Positions 18,110 through 25,693 of a stretch of 64,000 nt of DNA are shown piece by piece (positions within the stretch are counted from its first letter, which is position 1; each line of letters starts with the position of its first letter). The notes under the pieces were generated by a model. That model was not told where the DNA came from. It did not search any database and worked only from the letters and a program-made list of their open reading frames with translations. Source of the stretch: Acidimicrobiales bacterium (GTDB lineage: Bacteria > Actinomycetota > Acidimicrobiia > Acidimicrobiales > Aldehydirespiratoraceae); the NCBI GenBank assembly GCA_041394245.1, contig JAWKIR010000002.1, positions 2,108,001-2,172,000 on the forward strand, given 5' to 3'. Position numbers and translations under genes: made by a program.

Positions 18110-18525
18110 TGTCCACCGCGTTCGCTCGGGTCGGTCGAGCCCGCGGATTCGACCTGCTGCCGGTGACCGCCGGCGCACTCGTCGTCGGAACCCTCGTGGC
18201 GAGCGCCGGTGCCGACGACGGTGTCGTCCTGTGCCCCCTGCGCCGTTGCACCGGTGCCTACTGCCCGGGATGCGGCGCGACCCGGGCCGCGAACCGACTC
18301 GTGCGCGGCGACGTGAGCGCGAGCTGGTCGCATCATCCGTGGATCGTGCTCGCCGCGGCGCAGATCGCGGTACTCATCGCCGTCATCGCGCTCACCACGC
18401 CGGCGTCGAGGGCGTCGCGACTCCGTTCGCTCGCGGTCCCTCTCCTGGCGTTCAATTGCGTGCTGATGATCGGCATCTGGGTCGTCCGTCTGTCGACCGA
18501 GGCAATCCCGACCGGCTGGTTCTGA
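18109..18525 (+). CDS. DUF2752 membrane protein
   Basis: A 138-residue membrane protein with about three hydrophobic segments. The cysteine motif CPLRRCTGAYCPGCGATRA is the DUF2752 signature. The role of the family is not established; it is widespread in actinobacteria and Bacteroidetes, often beside small DUF4190/CD225-like membrane proteins, as here. The ATG overlaps the stop of the DUF2510 gene (TGATG). It is the last gene of the chain that begins at 12937 and is convergent with the acyl-CoA synthetase, 21 bases away. Confidence 0.82.
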   Translation: MSTAFARVGRARGFDLLPVTAGALVVGTLVASAGADDGVVLCPLRRCTGAYCPGCGATRAANRLVRGDVSASWSHHPWIVLAAAQIAVLIAVIALTTPASRASRLRSLAVPLLAFNCVLMIGIWVVRLSTEAIPTGWF

Positions 18526-18546
18526 CCCGAACCCGAGGCGGGCCGA

Positions 18547-20103
18547 TCAGATCGCCCGGCCGGCGTCGGCCCAGTACGGCGCACGGAGCTCGCGCTTGAG
18601 GATCTTGCCGGTGCCGGTGCGGGGAAGCTCGTCGACGAAGTCGACCGAGCGCGGGCACTTGTAGCCGGCAAGGCGCTCCCGACAGGCCCGCAACAGCTCC
18701 GCCTCGATCACGCCCTCGTCGGCGTGCAACGGGACAGCAGACACTTGGACGACGGCCTTGACCTCCTCACCGAACTCCTCGTTCGGGACGCCGATCACGG
18801 CGACATCGCCGACCGCGGCGTGCTCGGCGAGCACTGCCTCGATCTCCGCGGGATAGATGTTGACGCCACCGGAGATGATCATGTCGATCTTGCGATCGGA
18901 CAGCCAGAGGTAGCCGTCGGCGTCGAGGTGACCCACGTCGCCGGTCGTGAACACGCCCGGCTCGAGGTGCGCGGCGGCGGTCTTCTCCGGGTCGTTGTGA
19001 TACTCGAAGTCACTGCCCATCGCGCTCTTGAAGTAGAGGGTTCCCGTCTCACCGGGACCGAGGTGGTTGCCGTCGTCGTCGACGACGTAGACCTCCATCA
19101 CCGCGAGTGGCTTGCCGACACTGCCGCCCCGTTCGAGCCAGTCGTCGGCCCGGATGGTGGAGATGAAGGCACCCTCGGTCGACCCGTAGTACTCATGCAC
19201 GACCGGTCCGATCCACTCGATCATGGCGCGCTTCCACGGCGGCGGGCAGGGTGCGGCGCCGTGCCAGAGCGCGACGAGTGACGAACCGTCGAAGCCGGCC
19301 CGCACGTCGTCGGGCAGATCGAGGATGCGCTTGAACTGGGTCGGGACGAGGTGGGTGTTGGTGACCGCGTGTTCGTCGATGAGACGGAGCGTCTCCGCCG
19401 CGTCGAACTTGTGGCGCATCACGATCGACGAACCGTTGACCAGCGGCATGAAGCTGAACGCCCATTGCGCCGAGTGGTAGGCGGGTCCGGCGAGCAGTGT
19501 GGTGCCGTCGGCCGGGACGTAGTCGTTCATGCTCGAGCTGATGAGCCCGAAGATCTCGCTCGGTATTCCCTGACCGCCCGAGAGCATGCCGCGCACACCC
19601 TTCGGCCGACCGGTGGTCCCCGACGTGTAGAACATCGGCCCGCCGAGGAGCTGCTCGGTCAGCGCCGTTTCGGCGCCCGAGCCGAGAAGGTCTTCGTAGG
19701 AATCGAGTGCGCCGGTCCCGGCCACGGCCGAGAACTCGATGTTCGCCGCCCGCGGGTCGGCGAGCGCCTCGACCCCCACCTCGGCGAAGCGTTCGCCGAC
19801 GATGAGGGCGCGGGCGCCGGAGTCGTCGATCACGTAGGCCAACTCGTCGGCCACCCAGTGCCAGTTGACCGGGACGACCGTGAACCCCGTGTGCGCTGCC
19901 GCCAACAAGACCTCGAAGAGCTCGCGACGGTTGCCCATCATCACGGCGACCGTGTCGCCGGAACCGATCCCTCGGTCCGCGAACGCCCGCGACAGCTTGG
20001 TGACCCGGGTTCGCAGCTCCGACCAGGTGGTCGCGCCCCGCTCGTCGACGAGTGCGGCCTCGTCGGGACGCGCGGTTGCGTGGGCGTCGAGGAGAACCGC
20101 CAT
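18547..20103 (-). CDS. Acyl-CoA synthetase (AMP-forming, ANL superfamily)
   Basis: A 518-residue adenylate-forming CoA ligase. Motif A3 YTSGTTGRPKGV is near residue 160, A5 YGSTEGAF near 300, A7/A8 TGDVGHLDADGYLWLSDRKIDM (split as TGD and SDRKID) near 395, and the catalytic Lys in PRTGTGKILKREL near the C-terminus. It activates a carboxylic acid to its CoA thioester. The chain length or ring specificity is not readable. Its ATG overlaps the stop of the carotenoid oxygenase by one base (TGATG on the minus strand), so the two are co-translated: cleavage products of the oxygenase, once oxidised to acids, are plausible substrates. Confidence 0.9.
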   Translation of the reverse strand: MAVLLDAHATARPDEAALVDERGATTWSELRTRVTKLSRAFADRGIGSGDTVAVMMGNRRELFEVLLAAAHTGFTVVPVNWHWVADELAYVIDDSGARALIVGERFAEVGVEALADPRAANIEFSAVAGTGALDSYEDLLGSGAETALTEQLLGGPMFYTSGTTGRPKGVRGMLSGGQGIPSEIFGLISSSMNDYVPADGTTLLAGPAYHSAQWAFSFMPLVNGSSIVMRHKFDAAETLRLIDEHAVTNTHLVPTQFKRILDLPDDVRAGFDGSSLVALWHGAAPCPPPWKRAMIEWIGPVVHEYYGSTEGAFISTIRADDWLERGGSVGKPLAVMEVYVVDDDGNHLGPGETGTLYFKSAMGSDFEYHNDPEKTAAAHLEPGVFTTGDVGHLDADGYLWLSDRKIDMIISGGVNIYPAEIEAVLAEHAAVGDVAVIGVPNEEFGEEVKAVVQVSAVPLHADEGVIEAELLRACRERLAGYKCPRSVDFVDELPRTGTGKILKRELRAPYWADAGRAI

Positions 20104-21449
20104 CAGCCGCGAGGCATCCAGTTGCCGTGTGCGCCGTAGGGCACGCGTTGCGGGGTGAACACCCGGGCCACCGGCTCGCCACTGAAGTCCCGGGCGTCGA
20201 TGATGCGGAACTCGCTGCGGTCCTCGGCGGGGTCATAGGCGTAGAGCACCACCCAACCGTCGTCCTCGGCCGCATCGATGGCGCGCGGGATGAACACCGG
20301 TTCGCCGCCGGTGACCGTCCCCATGTCGTGGATCTCGGGTCGGCCGGTGGCGAGGTCGTACTTGTAGACCTCGGTCCCCATGCTCGGATGATCGGGGGTC
20401 GCGCCCAGCTGCATCGTGTAGCCGAACCGCGCCGGCAGGCCGAGCCGTCGGTCGTCGACACGGGCGAAATCCGACGTGCGATCGTCGATCTGTTCCTCCG
20501 CGACCGTGCCCGCCGTCGTGTCGATCGTCCAGCGCCACAGCGTCGCCTTCGCCGAGATGTCGTCGAACCCGCCGGCCATGGCGCGATCGGCGCGGCACAC
20601 CGTCAGCACGATGCGATCGCCCTCCTCGTGGGAGTTGACCGGGTGGAACACGTAACCCGGTTCGATGTCGAACCAGCGGACGTCGGCATCGCCGCCCGTG
20701 CGGGGCATCACCCCGAGCCGAGCGCCGTTGTCGGGACGCCAGGCGAAGGGGAGCTCGCCCCTGATCGCCATGTCGAGGTCGAAGCACACGGGGAGGTCCA
20801 TCCAGATCACGTGGTTCCGGGTGATGTTGAAGTCGTGCATCATCACGCCGGTCGGAAGGGTGATCGGCTCGGACTGCACGAGCTCCCCCTCCGCGTCGAA
20901 GCGGTAGTAGCGCAGGAACTCGGGGCCGACGACGTTGTAGCCGAATGCGAGCATCTCGCCGGTCTCCGGACAGATCTTGGGATGGGCGGTGAACGCGCCG
21001 GCGATCCGGTCGCCCCACGTCTCCAGGCCGATGGTGTCGAGGTCGGCGTTCATCTCGTAGGCGCCATGGGCCTCCTCGAGGGCGAAGTACCGCCCGGCGT
21101 GGCGAACGATGTTGGTGTTGGCCGGCGAGTCCTTCGGGTGCATCGACAGCGCGCCGCCACCCGCTTCGAGGGCAGGAGTGCGGACATAGCGATTCTTGTA
21201 CGACGCCGCGCCGTCACGGAGGTCGATCGCGTGGATCATGCCGTCGCCGAAGAACCAGTGGTCGCTCCACCCGCTGACCGGATTGAACCCGTTGCGCATG
21301 TAGGTGCCGTCGAGCTCAGCCGGGATCTCGCCCTCGACCTCGAGCCGATGGGCATCCAGCTCGTGCTCGATCGGTCCGTAGTTGCCCTGGAGGTGCCACG
21401 GCAGCTCTCTGGCCTGCTCGGTCGCCGGTCCGGTCTCGGTCGTCGTCAT
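20103..21449 (-). CDS. Carotenoid/stilbene cleavage oxygenase (RPE65 family)
   Basis: A 448-residue nonhaem iron dioxygenase of the carotenoid cleavage family. All four iron-binding histidines are recognisable: FTAHPK, MMHDFNIT, FHPVNSHEEGD and PYGAHGNWMP. The N-terminal motif GTYMRNGFNP and GDGMIHAIDL also fit. Members split a C=C bond in carotenoids, apocarotenoids or lignin-derived stilbenes; which one is not clear. The ATG at 21449 is chosen as the first Met before the conserved part; the frame is open far upstream across the divergent gene but without coding character. It forms an operon with the acyl-CoA synthetase and is divergent from a solute-binding protein across a 97-base region containing a palindrome. 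Confidence 0.9.
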   Translation of the reverse strand: MTTTETGPATEQARELPWHLQGNYGPIEHELDAHRLEVEGEIPAELDGTYMRNGFNPVSGWSDHWFFGDGMIHAIDLRDGAASYKNRYVRTPALEAGGGALSMHPKDSPANTNIVRHAGRYFALEEAHGAYEMNADLDTIGLETWGDRIAGAFTAHPKICPETGEMLAFGYNVVGPEFLRYYRFDAEGELVQSEPITLPTGVMMHDFNITRNHVIWMDLPVCFDLDMAIRGELPFAWRPDNGARLGVMPRTGGDADVRWFDIEPGYVFHPVNSHEEGDRIVLTVCRADRAMAGGFDDISAKATLWRWTIDTTAGTVAEEQIDDRTSDFARVDDRRLGLPARFGYTMQLGATPDHPSMGTEVYKYDLATGRPEIHDMGTVTGGEPVFIPRAIDAAEDDGWVVLYAYDPAEDRSEFRIIDARDFSGEPVARVFTPQRVPYGAHGNWMPRG

Positions 21450-21489
21450 CGTCGTTTCCCCTCGTCGGACGAGAACATACCCCAGGTGG

Positions 21490-21502
21490 TTAACACTGTT
21501 AA
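21490..21502. promoter_or_regulatory. 13-bp palindromic operator candidate TTAACACTGTTAA
   Basis: A perfect palindrome, TTAACA-C-TGTTAA, lies between the divergent carotenoid oxygenase and solute-binding protein genes. A TATCGT hexamer at 21515-21520 could be the -10 element of the rightward promoter, with TTAACA at -35 (19-base gap), so a protein bound here would block it. A TetR-family regulator is encoded at the end of the rightward operon (24888), the obvious candidate. Confidence 0.5.
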
Positions 21503-21546
21503 GTCGATCAGCGCTATCGTCCGACGACCGATCTTGGAGGGGACCC

Positions 21547-22914
21547 ATGATGCGACGGAGAATGCTGATCATCCTCGGAGCGTTCGCGCTCGTCGTGGCC
21601 GCATGCAGCGAGCCGGCGGACAACACCGAGACGAGCGACACCACCACGACGGCCGCGGCACCCGACACGACGGTCGACGACGGCACCGACGACGGCACCG
21701 GCGACGGGGGCGAGCCGCAGGGCGACGGAACATCGATCGTCGAGCGACTCGCCGGCCAGGAGTGGTTCCTCGGCACGATTCCCGACCTGCCGGTGGCCGC
21801 CGACGACAATCTCGAGCCGATCCGCATCGGCATGATCAACCAGGAGAACACCGCCGCCGGTTCGTACCCGGAGCTGCGTTTCGCGGCCGAGGCCGCCATC
21901 AACTTCATCAACGCCGAGCTCGGTGGCGTCGACGGCCGACCGCTCGAGCTCGTGCCGTGCATCACCGAGTTCAGCGTCGAGAGCTCGCAGGCCTGTGCGC
22001 AGGAACTCGTGCTCGAGGACGTGGTGGCCCTCGTCGGCGGCATCGACGTGCTGGTCCAGGGGGCCCTGCCCGTGCTGGAACAGAACGGGCTCCCCATCGT
22101 CGGCGGCATCCCCGCCGGCCTCGCCGAGCAGCGCAGCCCGTCGTCGTTCGCATTCTCCGGTGGCACCGCGGGCGGCATGGCCGCCTTCATGCAGCATGCC
22201 GCCGAGCAGGGATACGAGAAGGCCTTCATCGCCTACGGGGAGTTCGAGTCGTTCCAGGTCGCGGCGGAGGAATACGGCGCTCGCGTGGGCGAGGATCTCG
22301 GCCTCGAGGTCCGCCTCCACGCCTTCCCACTCTTCGGGGCCGACTACACGAGCGTACTCAACGACGCGAAGGCGTTCGGTGCCCAGGCCGTGGTCATCAA
22401 CGCCGCCGACGCCGCCTGCGTTCCCGTGATGGAGGGCTTCCGCGACTTCGGCTTCGAAGGCACGCTCTACCTCTTCGGCGCCTGCGCGGCCGACGAGATC
22501 ATCGATGCGGCCGGCGGCGCCGATGCCGGTGTCGTCTTCAACGGCGAAGGACCCCCCGACCCCGACGATGTCGACGGGACCGTCTTCGACCTCGCGTCCA
22601 ACGAGTACAACACCGGCAACGCCCAGGCCGCCGGCACCGTGGCCTTCCGGGGCATGATGAATCTCTATGCCGTGCTCGCCGAGCTCGGCGGCGACGACAT
22701 CACGAGCGAGGGCATCGTCGAAGTCCTTGAACGCGCCGTCGATCGTCGCAGCTTCTGGGGTCATCCCTACACCTGCGACGGCAACCAGGTCCCCGGTCTG
22801 CCCTCGCTCTGCGCTCCCCAGCAGGCGTTGTTCACCTTCGTCGACGGCGAGCTGACCTTCGTGACCGATTGGATCGACACCGTGGCGCTCTTCGAGAGCG
22901 CCTTCGCCGAGTAG
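21547..22914 (+). CDS. Branched-chain-type ABC transporter solute-binding lipoprotein
   Basis: A 455-residue periplasmic-binding protein of the LivJ/LivK (type I fold) class. The N-terminus is a lipoprotein signal ending VVAAC with Cys20, followed by a Thr/Asp/Gly linker. The mature part begins the LivK fold at PIRIGMINQENTAAGS, with AAEAAINFINAELGGVDGRPLELV, and GGIDVLVQGALPVLEQNGLP later. GGAGG lies 7 bases before the ATG at 21547. The ligand is unknown. The gene is followed after 18 bases by the LivH-LivM fusion, and a TetR gene closes the operon. Confidence 0.9.
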   Translation: MMRRRMLIILGAFALVVAACSEPADNTETSDTTTTAAAPDTTVDDGTDDGTGDGGEPQGDGTSIVERLAGQEWFLGTIPDLPVAADDNLEPIRIGMINQENTAAGSYPELRFAAEAAINFINAELGGVDGRPLELVPCITEFSVESSQACAQELVLEDVVALVGGIDVLVQGALPVLEQNGLPIVGGIPAGLAEQRSPSSFAFSGGTAGGMAAFMQHAAEQGYEKAFIAYGEFESFQVAAEEYGARVGEDLGLEVRLHAFPLFGADYTSVLNDAKAFGAQAVVINAADAACVPVMEGFRDFGFEGTLYLFGACAADEIIDAAGGADAGVVFNGEGPPDPDDVDGTVFDLASNEYNTGNAQAAGTVAFRGMMNLYAVLAELGGDDITSEGIVEVLERAVDRRSFWGHPYTCDGNQVPGLPSLCAPQQALFTFVDGELTFVTDWIDTVALFESAFAE

Positions 22915-22932
22915 TCGACGCCGACCGTAGCG

Positions 22933-24891
22933 ATGACGACACTCTTCTCGAACCTGCTCCTCGGGCTCGGGGTCGGCGGCGTCATCGCGGCGCTGGCGAT
23001 CGGTGTCGTCGTCACACACCGCGCCAGCAACGTGATCAACTTCGCGCACGCCGCGGTGGGGACCTATCTGGCCCTCGTCTACTACGAGTTCCGCGCCACC
23101 GGCGACGTCGTCCAACCGTTCCTCCTACCGTTCGTCCCCTCCCGGTTCCATCTGCTGGACCGACCGGTGGTGACGAGCGCTCTCGTGGTCACACTGTTGC
23201 TCGCGGCGATCGTCGGTCTGGCGACCTACTGGTTGATCTTCCGGCCGCTGCGAACGGCGCCGCCGTTGGCCCGGGTCGTGGCCTCCCTCGGTCTCATGAC
23301 CTACCTGATCGGCGTGATGCAGGTGCGCTTCCCGACCAGCGGGGCGGTACGCAACGTCCTGGAGGGTCCCCTGCCCAACGATCTGGTGACGTTCGGGAGC
23401 GTGAGCGTCAACGCGGATCGCTACCTCCTCGCCGGCGGCGTGATCGCGGCTGCCGTCGTGATCAGCCTGATCGGGAAGTTCACCACGTTCGGGCTCGCCA
23501 CCCGGGCGAATGCCGAGAACGAGACGGGTGCAGTGCTCCTCGGCATCTCACCCGACTGGATCAGCGCACTCAACTGGATGCTGGCGACGGTGCTCGCCGG
23601 CGCGGCGATGATCCTCGCGGCCCCGATTCTCAACAGCCTCGACCCGCCGGTGCAGAGCCTGCTCGTCGTCCCCGCGCTCGGCGCGGCACTACTCGGCCGC
23701 TTCCATTCGATCGGGATCGCGGCCGCGGTCGGTCTCGGTATCGGGATGCTCATGTCGGAGATCTCTGCGGCCCAGGCCGAGTGGGACGCGCTCAAGGGTG
23801 TCGGGCTCCAACAGGGCCTCCCCTTCATCATCGTCCTCATCGCCCTCGTCCTGCGCAGCGATCGCACGGTCGGCCGCGGCGACCTCCACACGGCCCGCCT
23901 CCCACCCGCACCGCGCCCGACCGTCACGATGGTCGTCACCCTCGCCTGCACCGCCGTCGGCGTGGTCGGGCTGTTCCGTCTCGACAGCGAGTGGCGACTC
24001 GCCATCATCTTCTCGGCGATCGCCGCCATCATGGCCCTGTCGGTCATCGTCCTGACCGGGTTCGTCGGCCAGATCTCGTTGGCGACGTTCGCCCTCGCCG
24101 GTACGGCCGGCTTCACGATGGTGAAGGTCGGCGACATGTGGGGAATCGGGTTCCCGTGGGCGCCGCTCGCAGGCACGGTCGCCGCTGTCGCACTCGGCAC
24201 GCTCGCCGGGCTCCCCGCCATACGGATCCGCGGTCTGACCCTCGCGATCGCATCGCTCGCGGCCGCCGTGGCGATCGAGGAGCTCGTCTTCAAGTGGAAC
24301 TGGTTCACCGGCGGCATCGAAGGGGCCCAGGTCGATCCTCCCAGCCTGCTGGGGGTCGATCTGCAGATCGCGGCCCGCGGCGCGCTGTTCCCTCGTCGCG
24401 AGTTCGGTTTCCTCGTCCTCGGCGCATTGCTGTTCGCGATGTACATCGTGGTGAACCTGCGCCGCAGCCCCACCGGTCGGCAGTGGTTGGCGGTGCGAGC
24501 CAACGAGCGCGCCGCCGAGGCGATCGGCATCTCCGCGCCGAGAGTGAAACTCTCGGCCAACGCGGTGGCCGCATTCCTCGCCGGCATCGGGGGAACGCTG
24601 ACCGCATACCAGAACGGCTTCGTGTCGGCATCGAGCTTTGCTTCGCTCAAGTCTCTCGTACTCGTCGCGATGACCTACCTTTCGGGCATCGCTGCGCCGG
24701 CGGCCGCTCTGGTCGCCGGGGCGCTCACCGAGAAGGGTTTGCTCACCGTGGGCATGGATCAACTCAACGACGAGGCATCGCAGTACCAGTTCGCCGTGAG
24801 CGGGCTCTTCCTCATCATCGCCGCGATCAAGTTCCCGTCGGGCATCGTCGGCACGTCCGCCCGCGTCGCTCGGCGAGCCCAGCGACGATGA
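22933..24891 (+). CDS. LivH-LivM fusion permease
   Basis: A 652-residue membrane protein uniting both Liv permeases. Residues 1 to about 315 are LivH-like (HRASNVINFAHAAVGTYLAL near 35). Residues about 330-640 are LivM-like, with the motif TGFVGQISLATFALAGTAGF near 375 and AIRIRGLTLAIASLAAAVA near 435. No ATPase is attached or adjacent, unlike the transporter at 6073-9384; the livG-livF pair at 16253-17712 is the nearest free pair. The gene overlaps the TetR gene by ATGA and follows the solute-binding protein closely. Confidence 0.9.
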   Translation: MTTLFSNLLLGLGVGGVIAALAIGVVVTHRASNVINFAHAAVGTYLALVYYEFRATGDVVQPFLLPFVPSRFHLLDRPVVTSALVVTLLLAAIVGLATYWLIFRPLRTAPPLARVVASLGLMTYLIGVMQVRFPTSGAVRNVLEGPLPNDLVTFGSVSVNADRYLLAGGVIAAAVVISLIGKFTTFGLATRANAENETGAVLLGISPDWISALNWMLATVLAGAAMILAAPILNSLDPPVQSLLVVPALGAALLGRFHSIGIAAAVGLGIGMLMSEISAAQAEWDALKGVGLQQGLPFIIVLIALVLRSDRTVGRGDLHTARLPPAPRPTVTMVVTLACTAVGVVGLFRLDSEWRLAIIFSAIAAIMALSVIVLTGFVGQISLATFALAGTAGFTMVKVGDMWGIGFPWAPLAGTVAAVALGTLAGLPAIRIRGLTLAIASLAAAVAIEELVFKWNWFTGGIEGAQVDPPSLLGVDLQIAARGALFPRREFGFLVLGALLFAMYIVVNLRRSPTGRQWLAVRANERAAEAIGISAPRVKLSANAVAAFLAGIGGTLTAYQNGFVSASSFASLKSLVLVAMTYLSGIAAPAAALVAGALTEKGLLTVGMDQLNDEASQYQFAVSGLFLIIAAIKFPSGIVGTSARVARRAQRR

Positions 24892-25469
24892 CCACACCGC
24901 GGCCGGTGCTCTCGGCCGACGGCATCACCGCCGAGGCGATCGCTCTCATTCGCGAATCCGGCGTCGCAGAGCTGTCGATGCGGGCGCTCGCCGGTCGGAT
25001 CGGGGTCACCGCCCCCGCGCTCTACGCGCACTTCACCAACCGCGAGGCGCTGTTGCGAGCCTGCGCGCAGGTCGGTTACGACGAGCTCGATGCCCGCTTT
25101 CGCGCCGGCAACCCGGCGTCGCCGATCGAGATGATCTGGGTGTCGAGCAGGAGCTATGTCCGCTTCGCGATGGACGAGCCCGAACTCTTCTCCCTGATGT
25201 TCATGTTCCGACCCGACGCCATCGAGATCACCGTCGATGCCGACATCGAACACGGTGGGGCAACCTCGGTCTTCGACTCGATGCTCGCCAACCTGGCCCA
25301 CGCGATGGATGCGGGCGAACTACGGACGGCCGACCCGCTGCGCTACGGGCTCGCCCTGTGGGCAGCCGTGCACGGCGTCGCGACCGTCGGCGCGCTCGCG
25401 CCGGGCCTCGACACCGATCCACTCCTCGACGACGTGGTGGGCGGGTTGCTCGAGGGCTGGCGGCCCTGA
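24888..25469 (+). CDS. TetR/AcrR-family transcriptional regulator
   Basis: A 193-residue one-component repressor type. The N-terminal helix-turn-helix is clear: ESGVAELSMRALAGRIGVTA followed by PALYAHFTNREALLRAC. The C-terminal ligand domain contains the WHG-like stretch found in many TetR proteins (LWAAVHGVATVGALAPG). It overlaps the LivHM stop (ATGA), so it is made with the transporter and probably regulates it. The palindrome at 21490-21502 is a candidate operator, which would also cover the divergent oxygenase. The ligand may be the transported compound or its CoA ester. Confidence 0.88.
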   Translation: MTTPRPVLSADGITAEAIALIRESGVAELSMRALAGRIGVTAPALYAHFTNREALLRACAQVGYDELDARFRAGNPASPIEMIWVSSRSYVRFAMDEPELFSLMFMFRPDAIEITVDADIEHGGATSVFDSMLANLAHAMDAGELRTADPLRYGLALWAAVHGVATVGALAPGLDTDPLLDDVVGGLLEGWRP

Positions 25470-25480
25470 GGACGACAAGG

Positions 25481-25500
25481 CGCCGCTCGAAGGAGCGGCG
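25481..25500 (+). terminator. Stem-loop after the TetR gene
   Basis: CGCCGCTC and GAGCGGCG form an 8-bp GC-rich stem with a GAAG loop, 11 bases after the TetR stop. There is no T-tract, so factor-independent termination is unproven. The rest of 25470-25693, between this operon and the convergent peptidase, shows nothing else I recognise. Confidence 0.4.
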
Positions 25501-25693
25501 GCGGCGGAACGCACCTCCTCCCCCATGGGTGCGCACCGCCGCCCCGCGGTCCCGAGCGCCCGGAGGGCCTCGGAGATCTGTGTGCCACGCAGCCGTGAGG
25601 CGACCTCGGGCTGTGGCGAGCTGCCTCATGTTGCGCCACGGCGTCGGCCCGGTCAAGGGTCGAAGTTCCGATGCCGCCCGGGACCACGACCCG

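Noticed and set aside
21450..22229. N-terminal extension of the carotenoid oxygenase
   Set aside because: It would cross the divergent binding-protein gene and its promoter; the family N-terminus begins just after the ATG at 21449.
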